64,000 nt of DNA, taken from assembly GCA_026225055.1 (NCBI GenBank), contig JAMFSA010000226.1, positions 31,710-95,709 on the forward strand. Reading direction: 5' to 3'. Within the stretch, counting starts at the first letter, position 1. Every line of letters begins with the position of its first letter. Below are positions 49,710-58,951 of this stretch, piece after piece. Position numbers and translations under genes: made by a program. Under the pieces are notes generated by a model. That model made no database searches. It was not told where the DNA came from and saw only the letters and a list, made by a program, of their open reading frames with translations. Origin of the DNA: Mucilaginibacter xinganensis. Lineage in GTDB: Bacteria > Bacteroidota > Bacteroidia > Sphingobacteriales > Sphingobacteriaceae.

Positions 49710-51053
49710 ATGAAATCAAATTTAAAAAAGGCCTCTCTACTACTTACAGGAATGATGGTAGGTGGCACATTATTCGCCCAAACTCCTGATAGTATTTCGA
49801 CAAAAAATTATGTAAAACCATTTTCAGATGGCAGCGCGTTCCGCACGTGGTCAATCGGTATTAATGGTGGTGTACTTACCCCATACACTATTTTCGGAGT
49901 TAAAAAGCAGGATTTTCAGTCGCCGCATAATCAAATAGGGTACGGTGGTTATATTAAAGATCAAATCTTACCGTCATTTGGTTTACAAGCCGATTTCCTT
50001 GCCGGTAAGGTAGCAGGCGCAGTTACACCAGCCGATCAGGTGAATGGAACTTATACCAGCTTTAACACTAAAATAAACTATTCGGTTGATTTGGCTGCTA
50101 ACTTTACTTTAGCCAACATTAGCTGGAGGCACGAACAAGGGTCTATACAGCCTTACTTAACAGTGGGTGGTGGTTATATTGCTTATACGCCAACCCTAAC
50201 AACTGCAAGCGGCCCGAATAATGAAGGCAAACAACACGATTTCTTTATCCCGGTAGGCGCAGGTTTGAAATTTAACGTGGCCAGCGGTGTAAACATCGAT
50301 TTAGGTTACCAGGTTAATTTTGTTAATGCTGACGACTTTGATGGCAGCGTACAAGGATCAACAAACGACAGGTTCGGTTACGGACACATCGGTTTGGAAT
50401 TTGCCCTTGGAAGCAGCAAAAAACCACAGTTAGCTACACACAACCCGGTAGCATCAATGCGTACAGAATATTTAATGGATGAACAACGACTACAAATACA
50501 AGTAAACCAACAGCAAGCTGCAAATCAACAGTTAAGAAGCGACTTGAACACTACCAATGCTAACTTAGCTAAGTTAACAATTGACTCTGATGGTGATGGT
50601 GTACCTGATGTTTATGACAAATGCCCTAACACACCTGCAGGTACTCCTGTTGATGGTTCTGGTTGCCCATTAAAGAAACCAGAAGTTAAGGTTTATGTAA
50701 CGCAACAGGATAAAGAAGTTGTAAATCAGGCTGTAAAAAATCTTGAGTTTGATTTTGGTAAATCAACTATACGTGAACATTCAAACGAAAGCTTGAATAA
50801 ATTAGCACAACTTTTAGTTGCTAAAGGTTTTAACCTGAAACTTGCAGGTTATACTGATAACGTAGGTTCAGTTGCGGCTAACTTAAAATTATCAAAAGAA
50901 CGTGCAGAAGCTGTTAAAACATACCTTGCACAACAAGGTGCTGATGCATCAAAAATACAAGCTGATGGTTTTGGTAAAGCAAACCCTATAACTACTAATA
51001 AAACTGATGCCGGCCGTCAAATAAACCGCCGTGTTGAATTCAGTATCTATTAA
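49710..51053 (+). CDS. OmpA-family outer-membrane protein with thrombospondin type-3-like repeat
   Basis: N-terminal barrel; DSDGDGVPDVYDKCPNTPAGTPVDGSGCP; LAGYTDNVGSVAANLKLSKERAEAVKTYL. Confidence 0.93.
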   Translation: MKSNLKKASLLLTGMMVGGTLFAQTPDSISTKNYVKPFSDGSAFRTWSIGINGGVLTPYTIFGVKKQDFQSPHNQIGYGGYIKDQILPSFGLQADFLAGKVAGAVTPADQVNGTYTSFNTKINYSVDLAANFTLANISWRHEQGSIQPYLTVGGGYIAYTPTLTTASGPNNEGKQHDFFIPVGAGLKFNVASGVNIDLGYQVNFVNADDFDGSVQGSTNDRFGYGHIGLEFALGSSKKPQLATHNPVASMRTEYLMDEQRLQIQVNQQQAANQQLRSDLNTTNANLAKLTIDSDGDGVPDVYDKCPNTPAGTPVDGSGCPLKKPEVKVYVTQQDKEVVNQAVKNLEFDFGKSTIREHSNESLNKLAQLLVAKGFNLKLAGYTDNVGSVAANLKLSKERAEAVKTYLAQQGADASKIQADGFGKANPITTNKTDAGRQINRRVEFSIY

Positions 51054-51060
51054 TAGCTGG

Positions 51061-51118
51061 ATTCTTATAAAAAACGAAAAGCCGCTCAATTGAGCGGCTT
51101 TTCGTTTTTTATAAGAAT
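51061..51118. terminator. Perfect 58-bp palindrome, probable bidirectional terminator
   Basis: attcttataaaaaacgaaaagccgctcaa|ttgagcggcttttcgttttttataagaat, 29-bp arms without mismatch between convergent genes. Confidence 0.9.
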
Positions 51119-51123
51119 TTTGA

Positions 51124-51504
51124 TTACAAACTGAAAAACTCAAACAGCGAACCAAAGTAAGCATCGTTCCAACCTTCAATCATATCTTCATAATCGCTTT
51201 CGGGTATATTGGTATGCCTTAACTCTGCTGATGTGCCGTTTTTATCCGGGTGCAATTTTATGGTAACGATGGATTCAGCTTCGTGGCCATCAAAATACCA
51301 TTGTTGTACTATCTTTTTGTTTTCTTCAAACTCAATGTTCTTGCCCACAATGCTGCCATCCCACATGGAGAATTCTGATCCAGGTTCGGTTGTCATTTCC
51401 GCAGGTTCGCCTGTCCATAGCTCAATAGTTAGCGGATTGGTTAGCGCGGTATAAATTTCTTCGGGAGCCGCCGGAAGAACGTAATATTTTTTAAAATCTT
51501 TCAA
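51124..51504 (-). CDS. SRPBCC/AHSA1-type domain protein
   Basis: YYVLPAAPEEIYTALTNPLTIELWTGEPAEM; GWNDAYFGSLFEFF. Confidence 0.82.
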   Translation of the reverse strand: MKDFKKYYVLPAAPEEIYTALTNPLTIELWTGEPAEMTTEPGSEFSMWDGSIVGKNIEFEENKKIVQQWYFDGHEAESIVTIKLHPDKNGTSAELRHTNIPESDYEDMIEGWNDAYFGSLFEFFSL

Positions 51505-51521
51505 GCTGCAAAGCTAATAAT

Positions 51522-52118
51522 TTATGATTGTACAGTGCCTATCGGCAATACAGTTTTTCCATAAAGTTCATTTAGTAAATTAGCAATACCGGTATATATG
51601 GCTGATGCACCACAGATGATCCCTTCATAACCTGCAATCTGCCCTAAGCCTTTATTGCCTGTGCCATCGCTTATAGCTAATAAAATAAACAGTATAGTTA
51701 GCGAGCCAAAAACAAATTGTAATGCGCGGTTTAGTTTCAGGGTGCCAAAAAACATCAGAAATGTAAACAATCCCCACATGCCCAGGAACGCGCTCATGGC
51801 AGCTTCAGATGGTTTTGGGATCCAACCGAATGACGGTATAACTATCAGCCCTACCAGCGATAGCCAAAAGAAGCCATAAGAGGTGAAGGCAGTTAAACCG
51901 AAGGTATTATTCTTTTTAGCCTCGATTATACCGGCTATTACTTGTGCCAATCCGCCATAAAAAATACCCATAGCCAGTATCATGGAGTTGATCTCGATAA
52001 AGCCGGCGTTTTTAAAGTTTAGTAATACGGTGGTCATACCAAAGGCGCAAAGGCCCAGTGGCGCAGGATTGGCAATGTTATCCTTTACGGTAACAGGTGC
52101 CTGTACAGTTGGAATCAT
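51522..52118 (-). CDS. Acetate uptake transporter family (GPR1/FUN34/YaaH)
   Basis: NPAPLGLCAFGMTTVLLNFKNAG; MGIFYGGLAQVIAGIIEAKKNNTFGLTAFTSYGFFWLS. Confidence 0.92.
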   Translation of the reverse strand: MIPTVQAPVTVKDNIANPAPLGLCAFGMTTVLLNFKNAGFIEINSMILAMGIFYGGLAQVIAGIIEAKKNNTFGLTAFTSYGFFWLSLVGLIVIPSFGWIPKPSEAAMSAFLGMWGLFTFLMFFGTLKLNRALQFVFGSLTILFILLAISDGTGNKGLGQIAGYEGIICGASAIYTGIANLLNELYGKTVLPIGTVQS

Positions 52119-52225
52119 GATGTTAAGAGGTTTTAATTGGGTTTATATCTGCAATTTATGGGTTTAAATCTATTTAGCAAATTTTTTTACAAACCGATAT
52201 AGTAAATTAGCGTTAAACAATAGCT

Positions 52226-52915
52226 ATGCAAAAACTCGTATTGATACGCCACGGCGAAAGTGTTTGGAACCAGGAAAACCGCTTCACCGGGTGGACGGAT
52301 GTTGACTTATCGCCCGAAGGCATGGAGCAGGCCAAAAGGGCCGGGCAACTGCTGCTAAAGCATGGCTATAATTTTGATGAAGGCTTTACATCGTTACTAA
52401 AACGATCAATAAAAACGCTGCATATTTTATTGGAAGAACTGGATCACCTTTGGATCCCGGTGCAAAAATCGTGGCGGTTGAATGAACGTTTTTATGGCGC
52501 TTTGCAGGGTTTAAATAAGGATGAAACGACAGCCCAATACGGTGCGGAGCAAGTTCAAAAATGGAGGAGAGATCCTAATGCATTTCCGCCTGCTATAACT
52601 AAGGAAGATCCCCGTTATCCCGGCCATGATATCCGTTATAAAAACTTAACAGAGCGGGAACTGCCACTAACCGAAAACCTGAGCGTTACCATGGATAGGG
52701 TGCTGCCATTTTGGAATGAAAGTATTGTTGACTCCATCCGCAAAAATCAAAAAGTGATCGTATGCGGGCATGGCAACAGCTTGCGGGCGCTGATAAAATA
52801 TATAGATAATCTGAGCGATGAGGAAGTTACCCAGCTCGATTTGCCAACCGGTGTACCGCTGGTTTATGAGTTGGATGAGGGCTTGAACAGGATCAGGCAT
52901 TATTATTTGGAATAA
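52226..52915 (+). CDS. gpmA: 2,3-bisphosphoglycerate-dependent phosphoglycerate mutase
   Basis: [62 protein letters not shown]. Confidence 0.96.
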   Translation: MQKLVLIRHGESVWNQENRFTGWTDVDLSPEGMEQAKRAGQLLLKHGYNFDEGFTSLLKRSIKTLHILLEELDHLWIPVQKSWRLNERFYGALQGLNKDETTAQYGAEQVQKWRRDPNAFPPAITKEDPRYPGHDIRYKNLTERELPLTENLSVTMDRVLPFWNESIVDSIRKNQKVIVCGHGNSLRALIKYIDNLSDEEVTQLDLPTGVPLVYELDEGLNRIRHYYLE

Positions 52916-52924
52916 CCATCATGG

Positions 52925-52973
52925 AAGTTATAAACTTTCATAATCTGTAGGCTTCAGTTCACAGACTGAAGCC
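52925..52973. repeat. Dispersed palindromic intergenic repeat, copy 2
   Basis: agttataaactttcataatctgtaggcttcagttcacagactgaagcc; related to 40640-40690. Confidence 0.68.
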
Positions 52974-52997
52974 AGTAATGTTCCCCCTTCAGGGGGC

Positions 52998-54005
52998 TTA
53001 GGGTGCATACGGTTTCATATTCCCGCAACTGCAAGCGCAATTCGGATCACTCACTCCCAGTTTCTTTAAAAAGTGCTGGTAAAAGCCAATGCGGTCGTTC
53101 ATGCTGCTCATATTATCGCCCTTATTGCATTCAATTTGCCCGTTTATAATATTGATGGTCATGCCGAAGCCCGGTGTGCGGCCTTTAGCTTTATCAGCGG
53201 TGCTGGGCTGCCATTTTCCGGTCATTACATCATGTGCCGATGGTTTTGGCGGCTGCGGCGTCATCCAAAAATAAATGGCGGTTTTAAAGGCTACAACCGG
53301 GTCTTTCTCAACCAGCTCCGGGTTGTTCAGCAGTACTTTCTTATCGCCAAAAATACAATCAGAGGCATAGCCATAATTGCCGTTATAGCTTATTTGCATT
53401 GGCCCGCGACCATAATATTTTTTGCCTTTAACAGCTGGATACATATCATTGTCGGCAGTGTACGCCTGTGTGGTATCATATTCATGGATAAACATCAGGC
53501 CATCGTTGTATTTTCCATCCTCGCCGTGGCGGGTTTCGTGCGATATTTCCGCGAAAAAAGCTGCCAGTTCTTTTTTATTGGTTTGCGCGTCTGAAGCTGT
53601 ACAGAAGTTGCCATAATCAACTATATAAACTGAATCGGGTTTAGCTTTTGCCCAGGCCTGGTTCCAATCAGCATCCTGGCGAATAGTGGTGGCTTTGCCT
53701 GTAGTTTTATCGGTGCGTATAAATTGGTATATCCAGGTTGAGCGCTTGCTTACTTGTAATTTTACCTGCCCCAGTTCATCAACTGCTTTTATAAATGCTT
53801 TATAACTATAAAACTTATCGTGCATCGGGAAAAGGTCATTGAACTGTTGCTCGCTTAAAATGCTGGCTATACTTACTTTTTTTACAGCGGGCGGATTATT
53901 GCCTGATGCATTATTACTGCTTGCGTTGCCGCAATTAAAGCTTAGTAAAGCAATGGTAACTAATAAAATGCAGATAAATTTCGTTGATAATAGGACTGAT
54001 CTCAT
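52998..54005 (-). CDS. Glycoside hydrolase family 19 chitinase, lipoprotein
   Basis: Lipobox [67 protein letters not shown]. Confidence 0.9.
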   Translation of the reverse strand: MRSVLLSTKFICILLVTIALLSFNCGNASSNNASGNNPPAVKKVSIASILSEQQFNDLFPMHDKFYSYKAFIKAVDELGQVKLQVSKRSTWIYQFIRTDKTTGKATTIRQDADWNQAWAKAKPDSVYIVDYGNFCTASDAQTNKKELAAFFAEISHETRHGEDGKYNDGLMFIHEYDTTQAYTADNDMYPAVKGKKYYGRGPMQISYNGNYGYASDCIFGDKKVLLNNPELVEKDPVVAFKTAIYFWMTPQPPKPSAHDVMTGKWQPSTADKAKGRTPGFGMTINIINGQIECNKGDNMSSMNDRIGFYQHFLKKLGVSDPNCACSCGNMKPYAP

Positions 54006-54104
54006 TATTGTATAACAGATATATTGATTGACAGTTTAACTTTCAACAAGTTTAATTAAAACATTTTAAAATGTATTTTTATAAAAAATGATAAATCCAT
54101 ATTT

Positions 54105-54197
54105 GTCATCCCGAACTATAGTGAGAAAACTTCTTCGACCTGCATTGTTGCATTGCATATTTAAGAAGATTTCTCTCTATGGTCGAAGTGATAATAA
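54105..54197. repeat. Imperfect inverted intergenic repeat
   Basis: gtcatcccgaactatagtgagaaaacttctt...aagaagatttctctctatggtcgaagtgataa. Confidence 0.55.
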
Positions 54198-54218
54198 GAA
54201 GGAAAAGCGATCAGCAAA

Positions 54219-54767
54219 ATGAAAATTTATACTAAAACTGGTGATAAGGGTTTTACCTCATTAATAGGAGGTACGCGTGTGCCCAAACATCACCTGCGTA
54301 TTGAGAGTTATGGCACGGTTGATGAACTTAACTCGTACATAGGGCTCATTCGCGACCAGGATATAAGCATACATGATAAGGAAATACTGAAGCATATTCA
54401 GGACAGATTGTTCACCATTGGGTCGTCATTGGCGGCTGATCCTGAAAAATCAAGAATGGTTATTCCTGACCTGCACCTGGCGGATATTGAGTTGCTGGAA
54501 AAGGAAATGGATAGCATGGATGCGCAATTGCCACAGTTAAAACATTTTATTTTGCCGGGTGGCAGTAATACCATTTCCTTTTGCCATATTGCACGATGTG
54601 TATGCCGCAGGGCTGAAAGGATCACCGTGCACCTTGCAGAGGAAAGTACGGTTGATGATAAGGTAAGTATTTATCTTAACCGACTAAGTGATTACCTGTT
54701 TGTACTGGCACGTAAGATAGGTAGTGAACATAAAATACCTGAAAATGAATGGATTCCAAGAATTTAA
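54219..54767 (+). CDS. Cob(I)yrinic acid a,c-diamide adenosyltransferase, PduO type
   Basis: MKIYTKTGDKGFTSLIGGTRVPKHHLRIESYGTVDELNSYIGLIRD; CRRAERITVHLAEE; YLNRLSDYLFVLAR. Confidence 0.95.
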   Translation: MKIYTKTGDKGFTSLIGGTRVPKHHLRIESYGTVDELNSYIGLIRDQDISIHDKEILKHIQDRLFTIGSSLAADPEKSRMVIPDLHLADIELLEKEMDSMDAQLPQLKHFILPGGSNTISFCHIARCVCRRAERITVHLAEESTVDDKVSIYLNRLSDYLFVLARKIGSEHKIPENEWIPRI

Positions 54768-54858
54768 AAAAATAGAAAAAAAATATTGATAATCCATTTA
54801 AAAATATTATACTTTTGCGAAAAAGTAATTTAGTAAAAAATTATTATAAAAATAAGAT

Positions 54859-55080
54859 ATGTACTGGACACTTGAACTAGCATCTCACCTTGAAGATGCA
54901 CCATGGCCCGCAACAAAAGATGAATTAATTGATTATGCCATTCGTTCCGGCGCACCTGTTGAGGTTATAGAAAACCTACAGGCATTGGAAGATGATGGTG
55001 AACCTTATGAAAATATAGAAGAGATCTGGCCGGATTATCCGACTAAAGACGACTTCTTTTTTAATGAGGACGAATATTAA
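54859..55080 (+). CDS. DUF2795-type small acidic protein
   Basis: MYWTLELASHLEDAPWPATKDELIDYAIRSGAPVEVIENLQALEDDGEPYENIEEIWPDYPT. Confidence 0.82.
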   Translation: MYWTLELASHLEDAPWPATKDELIDYAIRSGAPVEVIENLQALEDDGEPYENIEEIWPDYPTKDDFFFNEDEY

Positions 55081-55101
55081 TTGAAGCAACCCGAAATAAA
55101 G

Positions 55102-55128
55102 AGCCCTGTACAAAACAGGGTTTTTTTA
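55102..55128 (+). terminator. Rho-independent terminator
   Basis: gccctgtacaaaacagggttttttt. Confidence 0.8.
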
Positions 55129-55196
55129 TTTGAGAACATTTTGGAATGATTTTAGTTATTGATAAAAATATATTCATCAACTAAAACTTTAACAAA

Positions 55197-55343
55197 ATGA
55201 GAGGTCTATTGTATATCATTGCCGTTATCCTGATAATAGGATGGGCATTAGGAGTGTTTCTTTATTCAGCAACGGGTTTAATACACGTGCTGTTGGTAAT
55301 AGCAATTATTGCTTTACTTTTGGGTTTGATCAGGCGGGCGTAG
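55197..55343 (+). CDS. Small lmo0937-type (DUF5670) membrane protein, 48 aa
   Basis: Read directly, absent from ORF track: MRGLLYIIAVILIIGWALGVFLYSATGLIHVLLVIAIIALLLGLIRRA*. Confidence 0.8.
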   Translation: MRGLLYIIAVILIIGWALGVFLYSATGLIHVLLVIAIIALLLGLIRRA

Positions 55344-55383
55344 CTCTTAATTATCAATAATTTATTTAAGCCATTTGTCTTTT

Positions 55384-56106
55384 TCAGGCAGATGGCTTTT
55401 TGTTTAATATGGCCTCTGCAATGGCAATGTCCTCGGGGAAGGTGATCTTGATATTTTTATAATTGCCCTCTATTAAATTTATGGCTATGCCCGATCGCTC
55501 AACAACGCTGGCATCATCTGTAAAGATAGCATCATAGCCATGCTCATATGCTTTTTTGAGCTGCTCCAGACCGAATGTTTGCGGTGTTTGGATCAAGTAG
55601 ATATCGTCGCGTAACAAACTAACTGAATGACCGTTCTGCAACTGACGGATAGAGTCGCGGCTTTTTACGGCTGCAATGGCGTTGCCATGTTCAAAAGCGT
55701 AAGTGAACGAAGCGTCAATGATCTCCTTGTCTGTCAATGGTCTTACGGCATCCTGTACGGCTACTACAGCATCAGTATCATAAGTTATAGTGTCCAGTCC
55801 ATTTTTAACGGAGTGGAAGCGGGTTTCGCCGCCTTTTATTAATTGATGGGGGATGGTGAAATTATGATCGGCACATAGCTGATGCCAGTAGGTATGAAAA
55901 TCAGCATGTAAAACTAATAGGATATGGGGTTGTGCTACGCAATTATGAAATGCCTCAATGGTATGCATTAAAACCGGCTTGCCATTCAATAATAGAAATT
56001 GTTTAGGAATTGCCGAACCCATGCGCGTGCCCGAGCCACCAGCAACTATGATGGCGTAATTTTTAGATGTTAGATGTGAGATATGAGATGTGAGATCCAT
56101 TTGCAT
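55384..56106 (-). CDS. ispD: 2-C-methyl-D-erythritol 4-phosphate cytidylyltransferase
   Basis: ORF 55384-56151; YAIIVAGGSGTRMGSAIPKQFLLLNGKPVLMHTIEAF; VAVQDAVRPL; start uncertain (56106 or 56100). Confidence 0.93.
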   Translation of the reverse strand: MQMDLTSHISHLTSKNYAIIVAGGSGTRMGSAIPKQFLLLNGKPVLMHTIEAFHNCVAQPHILLVLHADFHTYWHQLCADHNFTIPHQLIKGGETRFHSVKNGLDTITYDTDAVVAVQDAVRPLTDKEIIDASFTYAFEHGNAIAAVKSRDSIRQLQNGHSVSLLRDDIYLIQTPQTFGLEQLKKAYEHGYDAIFTDDASVVERSGIAINLIEGNYKNIKITFPEDIAIAEAILNKKPSA

Positions 56107-56180
56107 CTGTAAAAATCGTATAAAAAAAATGAGATTTGAGGATAGTCTCAAATCTCATGTCTAATATCTCAAATCTAAAT
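56062..56180. repeat. 7-nt-unit inverted tandem repeat between queA and ispD, extending into ispD
   Basis: ttagatgttagatgtgagatatgagatgtgagat ... tctcaaatctcatgtctaatatctcaaatctaaat; inner perfect 12-bp stem 56129-56140/56147-56158. Confidence 0.78.
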
Positions 56181-57229
56181 TAGATTATCAGCATAGCGTC
56201 GCCGTAGCTGTAGAAACGATATTTTTCTTTTACCGCAACTTCATAAGCGTTCATGACGTTCTCATAACCACCAAACGCGCATATCATCATCAATAAAGTT
56301 GACTCAGGCGTGTGGAAGTTTGTTACCATAGAGTTAGCAATGCTGAAATCGTATGGAGGGAAGATGAATTTGCTGGTCCAGTCGTTAGCAGCCTTTAAAG
56401 TTTTATTGGCCGATACTGCTGATTCAATAGTACGCATTGATGTGGTACCAATAGCGCAAATGCGTTTCTTTCTTTCAATACCCCTGTTTACAATATCGGC
56501 TTGTTTTTGCTCGATGATGAATTGCTCGGAATCCATTTTGTGTTTGGTCAGATCCTCAACCTCAACCGGGCGGAAAGTGCCTAACCCTACGTGCAGGGTA
56601 ACTTCAGCAAATTCGATACCTTTAAGTTCAAGGCGTTTCATCAGCTCGCGGCTAAAGTGTAAGCCTGCAGTTGGTGCTGCAACAGCGCCTTCGTGCTTAG
56701 CGAAAATGGTTTGGTAACGCTCTTTATCTTCGGCAGTAGCTTTACGTTTAATGTATTTTGGCAGTGGTGTTTCGCCCAGGATCTCCACATTGCGGCGGAA
56801 CTCCTCGTCGGTACCATCAAACAAAAAGCGGATGGTACGGCCACGTGAGGTAGTGTTGTCAACAACTTCGGCAATTAACAAATCGTCATCGCCAAAATAT
56901 AATTTGTTGCCAACGCGTATTTTACGGGCAGGGTCAACCAATACATCCCAAAGGCGTAATTCTTTGTTTAATTCGCGAAGTAAAAAAACTTCAATAGTAG
57001 CGCCGGTCTTTTCTTTATTGCCGTACATACGGGCCGGGAATACCTTTGTATTATTAAGGATCATTACATCCTGATCATCATAATAATCTAATATATCCTT
57101 AAATATTTTATGCTCAATTTTACCTGAATCCTTGTGCAAGACCATTAAACGGGCTTCGTCACGTGCCAGGGCAGGCGTGTTAGCTATTAATGAATCAGGT
57201 AAATTGAATTTGAATTGCGATAATTTCAT
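56180..57229 (-). CDS. queA: tRNA preQ1(34) S-adenosylmethionine ribosyltransferase-isomerase
   Basis: [70 protein letters not shown]. Confidence 0.96.
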   Translation of the reverse strand: MKLSQFKFNLPDSLIANTPALARDEARLMVLHKDSGKIEHKIFKDILDYYDDQDVMILNNTKVFPARMYGNKEKTGATIEVFLLRELNKELRLWDVLVDPARKIRVGNKLYFGDDDLLIAEVVDNTTSRGRTIRFLFDGTDEEFRRNVEILGETPLPKYIKRKATAEDKERYQTIFAKHEGAVAAPTAGLHFSRELMKRLELKGIEFAEVTLHVGLGTFRPVEVEDLTKHKMDSEQFIIEQKQADIVNRGIERKKRICAIGTTSMRTIESAVSANKTLKAANDWTSKFIFPPYDFSIANSMVTNFHTPESTLLMMICAFGGYENVMNAYEVAVKEKYRFYSYGDAMLII

Positions 57230-57489
57230 GCTTGTATATATGAATTTTTCAGGGCGCAAATGTAAGGTTTTTTTTGCTTATTCCATTAATTATTTTAAGG
57301 AGGTATGCTGCCACCTTATAATCGCGCCGATTATTTTACAATTGGTTACGGATATTGTTTTAAGTTTACGCCTAATGTAATTATTAAATATACTTAATTA
57401 AAATAATACTGTAACTTAAGTGTAGTGTTATCGTCTAAACTATAGCAGCTCCAATAATCAGGCTATCACCGGTGTAATAAATTAACGAT

Positions 57490-58737
57490 ATGATATTTTT
57501 AAAACTTTTTAGGGAAAGCTTTTTGTTTGCTTATGATGCTTTACGGCAGAACAAGCTGCGAACCATGCTTTCGTTACTGGGAGTAACTATCGGTATTTTT
57601 ACAATTATTACAGTACGGTCGGCGGTTGATACTTTGCGGAATAACCTGCAGGAAAGCGTAAATAAATTAGGGAGCAACAGTATATATATACAAAAATGGC
57701 CATGGATATTTGACGGCGATTTTCCATGGTGGAAATATATGCAAAGGCCGGTACCAACCCTGCGCGAGTTTGATCAGCTGCAAAAACGCAGCACCCTGGC
57801 TTTCGGCATATCGTATGAAATAGCTTTTAGCAGCCGTACCATAAAATACAAAAGCAATACAATTGAAGGTACTTACATTAATGCCGTAATGCAGGATCAT
57901 GACAAGGTTTGGAATTTCGATTTGTCGCAAGGACGGTATTTTACCGATATAGAATCAAAAACCGGCGCGCCAGTGGCAGTTATTGGCTTTGATATAGCGC
58001 AGCACCTTTTCCCCGATGGTACAGCAGTTGGTAAACAATTGAAAGTAATGGGCCGCTATGTAAACATTATTGGTGTATTCTCAAAAGAAGGCGACGATAT
58101 GCTGGGTAACAGCGACGACAAGAATGTGCTGATACCGATAAACTTTGCTAAAGATGTTATAGATGTGCAAAGTGAAAATTACCAGCCACAAATTGTTGTG
58201 CGTGGTAAAGATGGTGTAAGTGATGAGGAACTGGAAAGTGAATTGCACATGCTCATGCGTTCTATAAGGCGGTTAAAGCCTGATGCTGATGATAACTTCT
58301 CGCTCAATAAAACAACCATGCTTTCCGATCAGCTTTCAAAAGTGTTTAGCGTGCTTGATATTGGTGGTATAATTATAGGTGGCTTTTCGGTATTGGTAGG
58401 TGGCTTTGGTATTGCCAATATAATGTTCGTATCGGTAAAAGAACGTACCAATATTATAGGTATCCAAAAATCATTAGGCGCCAAAAACTACTTTATATTG
58501 TTGCAATTCATGATCGAGTCGGTTATTCTTTGTCTGGTAGGGGGGATAATAGGTTTATCGTTCGTCTTCCTCGGCACACTGGCCATAAAGGGTATGTTTG
58601 ATGTAAAGGTGGTGCTTGGCGCGAGCAATATTATCAGGGGGATGAGTATTTCGATAGGTATTGGCATCATATCCGGTATTATCCCGGCTTATTCGGCCTC
58701 ACGACTTAACCCGGTTGAGGCTATCCGGTCAAATTAA
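57490..58737 (+). CDS. MacB/FtsX-type ABC transporter permease (single, 4-TM type)
   Basis: 415 aa; DALRQNKLRTMLSLLGVTIGIFTIITV; KERTNIIGIQKSLGAKN; YSASRLNPVEAIRSN. Confidence 0.93.
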   Translation: MIFLKLFRESFLFAYDALRQNKLRTMLSLLGVTIGIFTIITVRSAVDTLRNNLQESVNKLGSNSIYIQKWPWIFDGDFPWWKYMQRPVPTLREFDQLQKRSTLAFGISYEIAFSSRTIKYKSNTIEGTYINAVMQDHDKVWNFDLSQGRYFTDIESKTGAPVAVIGFDIAQHLFPDGTAVGKQLKVMGRYVNIIGVFSKEGDDMLGNSDDKNVLIPINFAKDVIDVQSENYQPQIVVRGKDGVSDEELESELHMLMRSIRRLKPDADDNFSLNKTTMLSDQLSKVFSVLDIGGIIIGGFSVLVGGFGIANIMFVSVKERTNIIGIQKSLGAKNYFILLQFMIESVILCLVGGIIGLSFVFLGTLAIKGMFDVKVVLGASNIIRGMSISIGIGIISGIIPAYSASRLNPVEAIRSN

Positions 58738-58951
58738 ATTTTCTGTCTGCTTATCTCAGATTTGTTTAATATCTGTTATCGATTGCTATTATCAACGGTT
58801 ATAATTTAACGCAGTTTTGTTGTTGAATTAACAAATTGATAAAATAGCGGGTGATAATGTCAGATGGAGTTAAATTTTTACAATTAACAGCGGTAAAATC
58901 CGGCTAATAATAAGGTAGATTTACTACATTTGTTGCAAATACAAATATTCT

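Noticed and set aside
52226-52915. Possible functional novelty in gpmA or neighbouring core enzymes (gltA, queA, recQ, dnaB)
   Set aside because: All diagnostic motifs look standard; ordinary core genes
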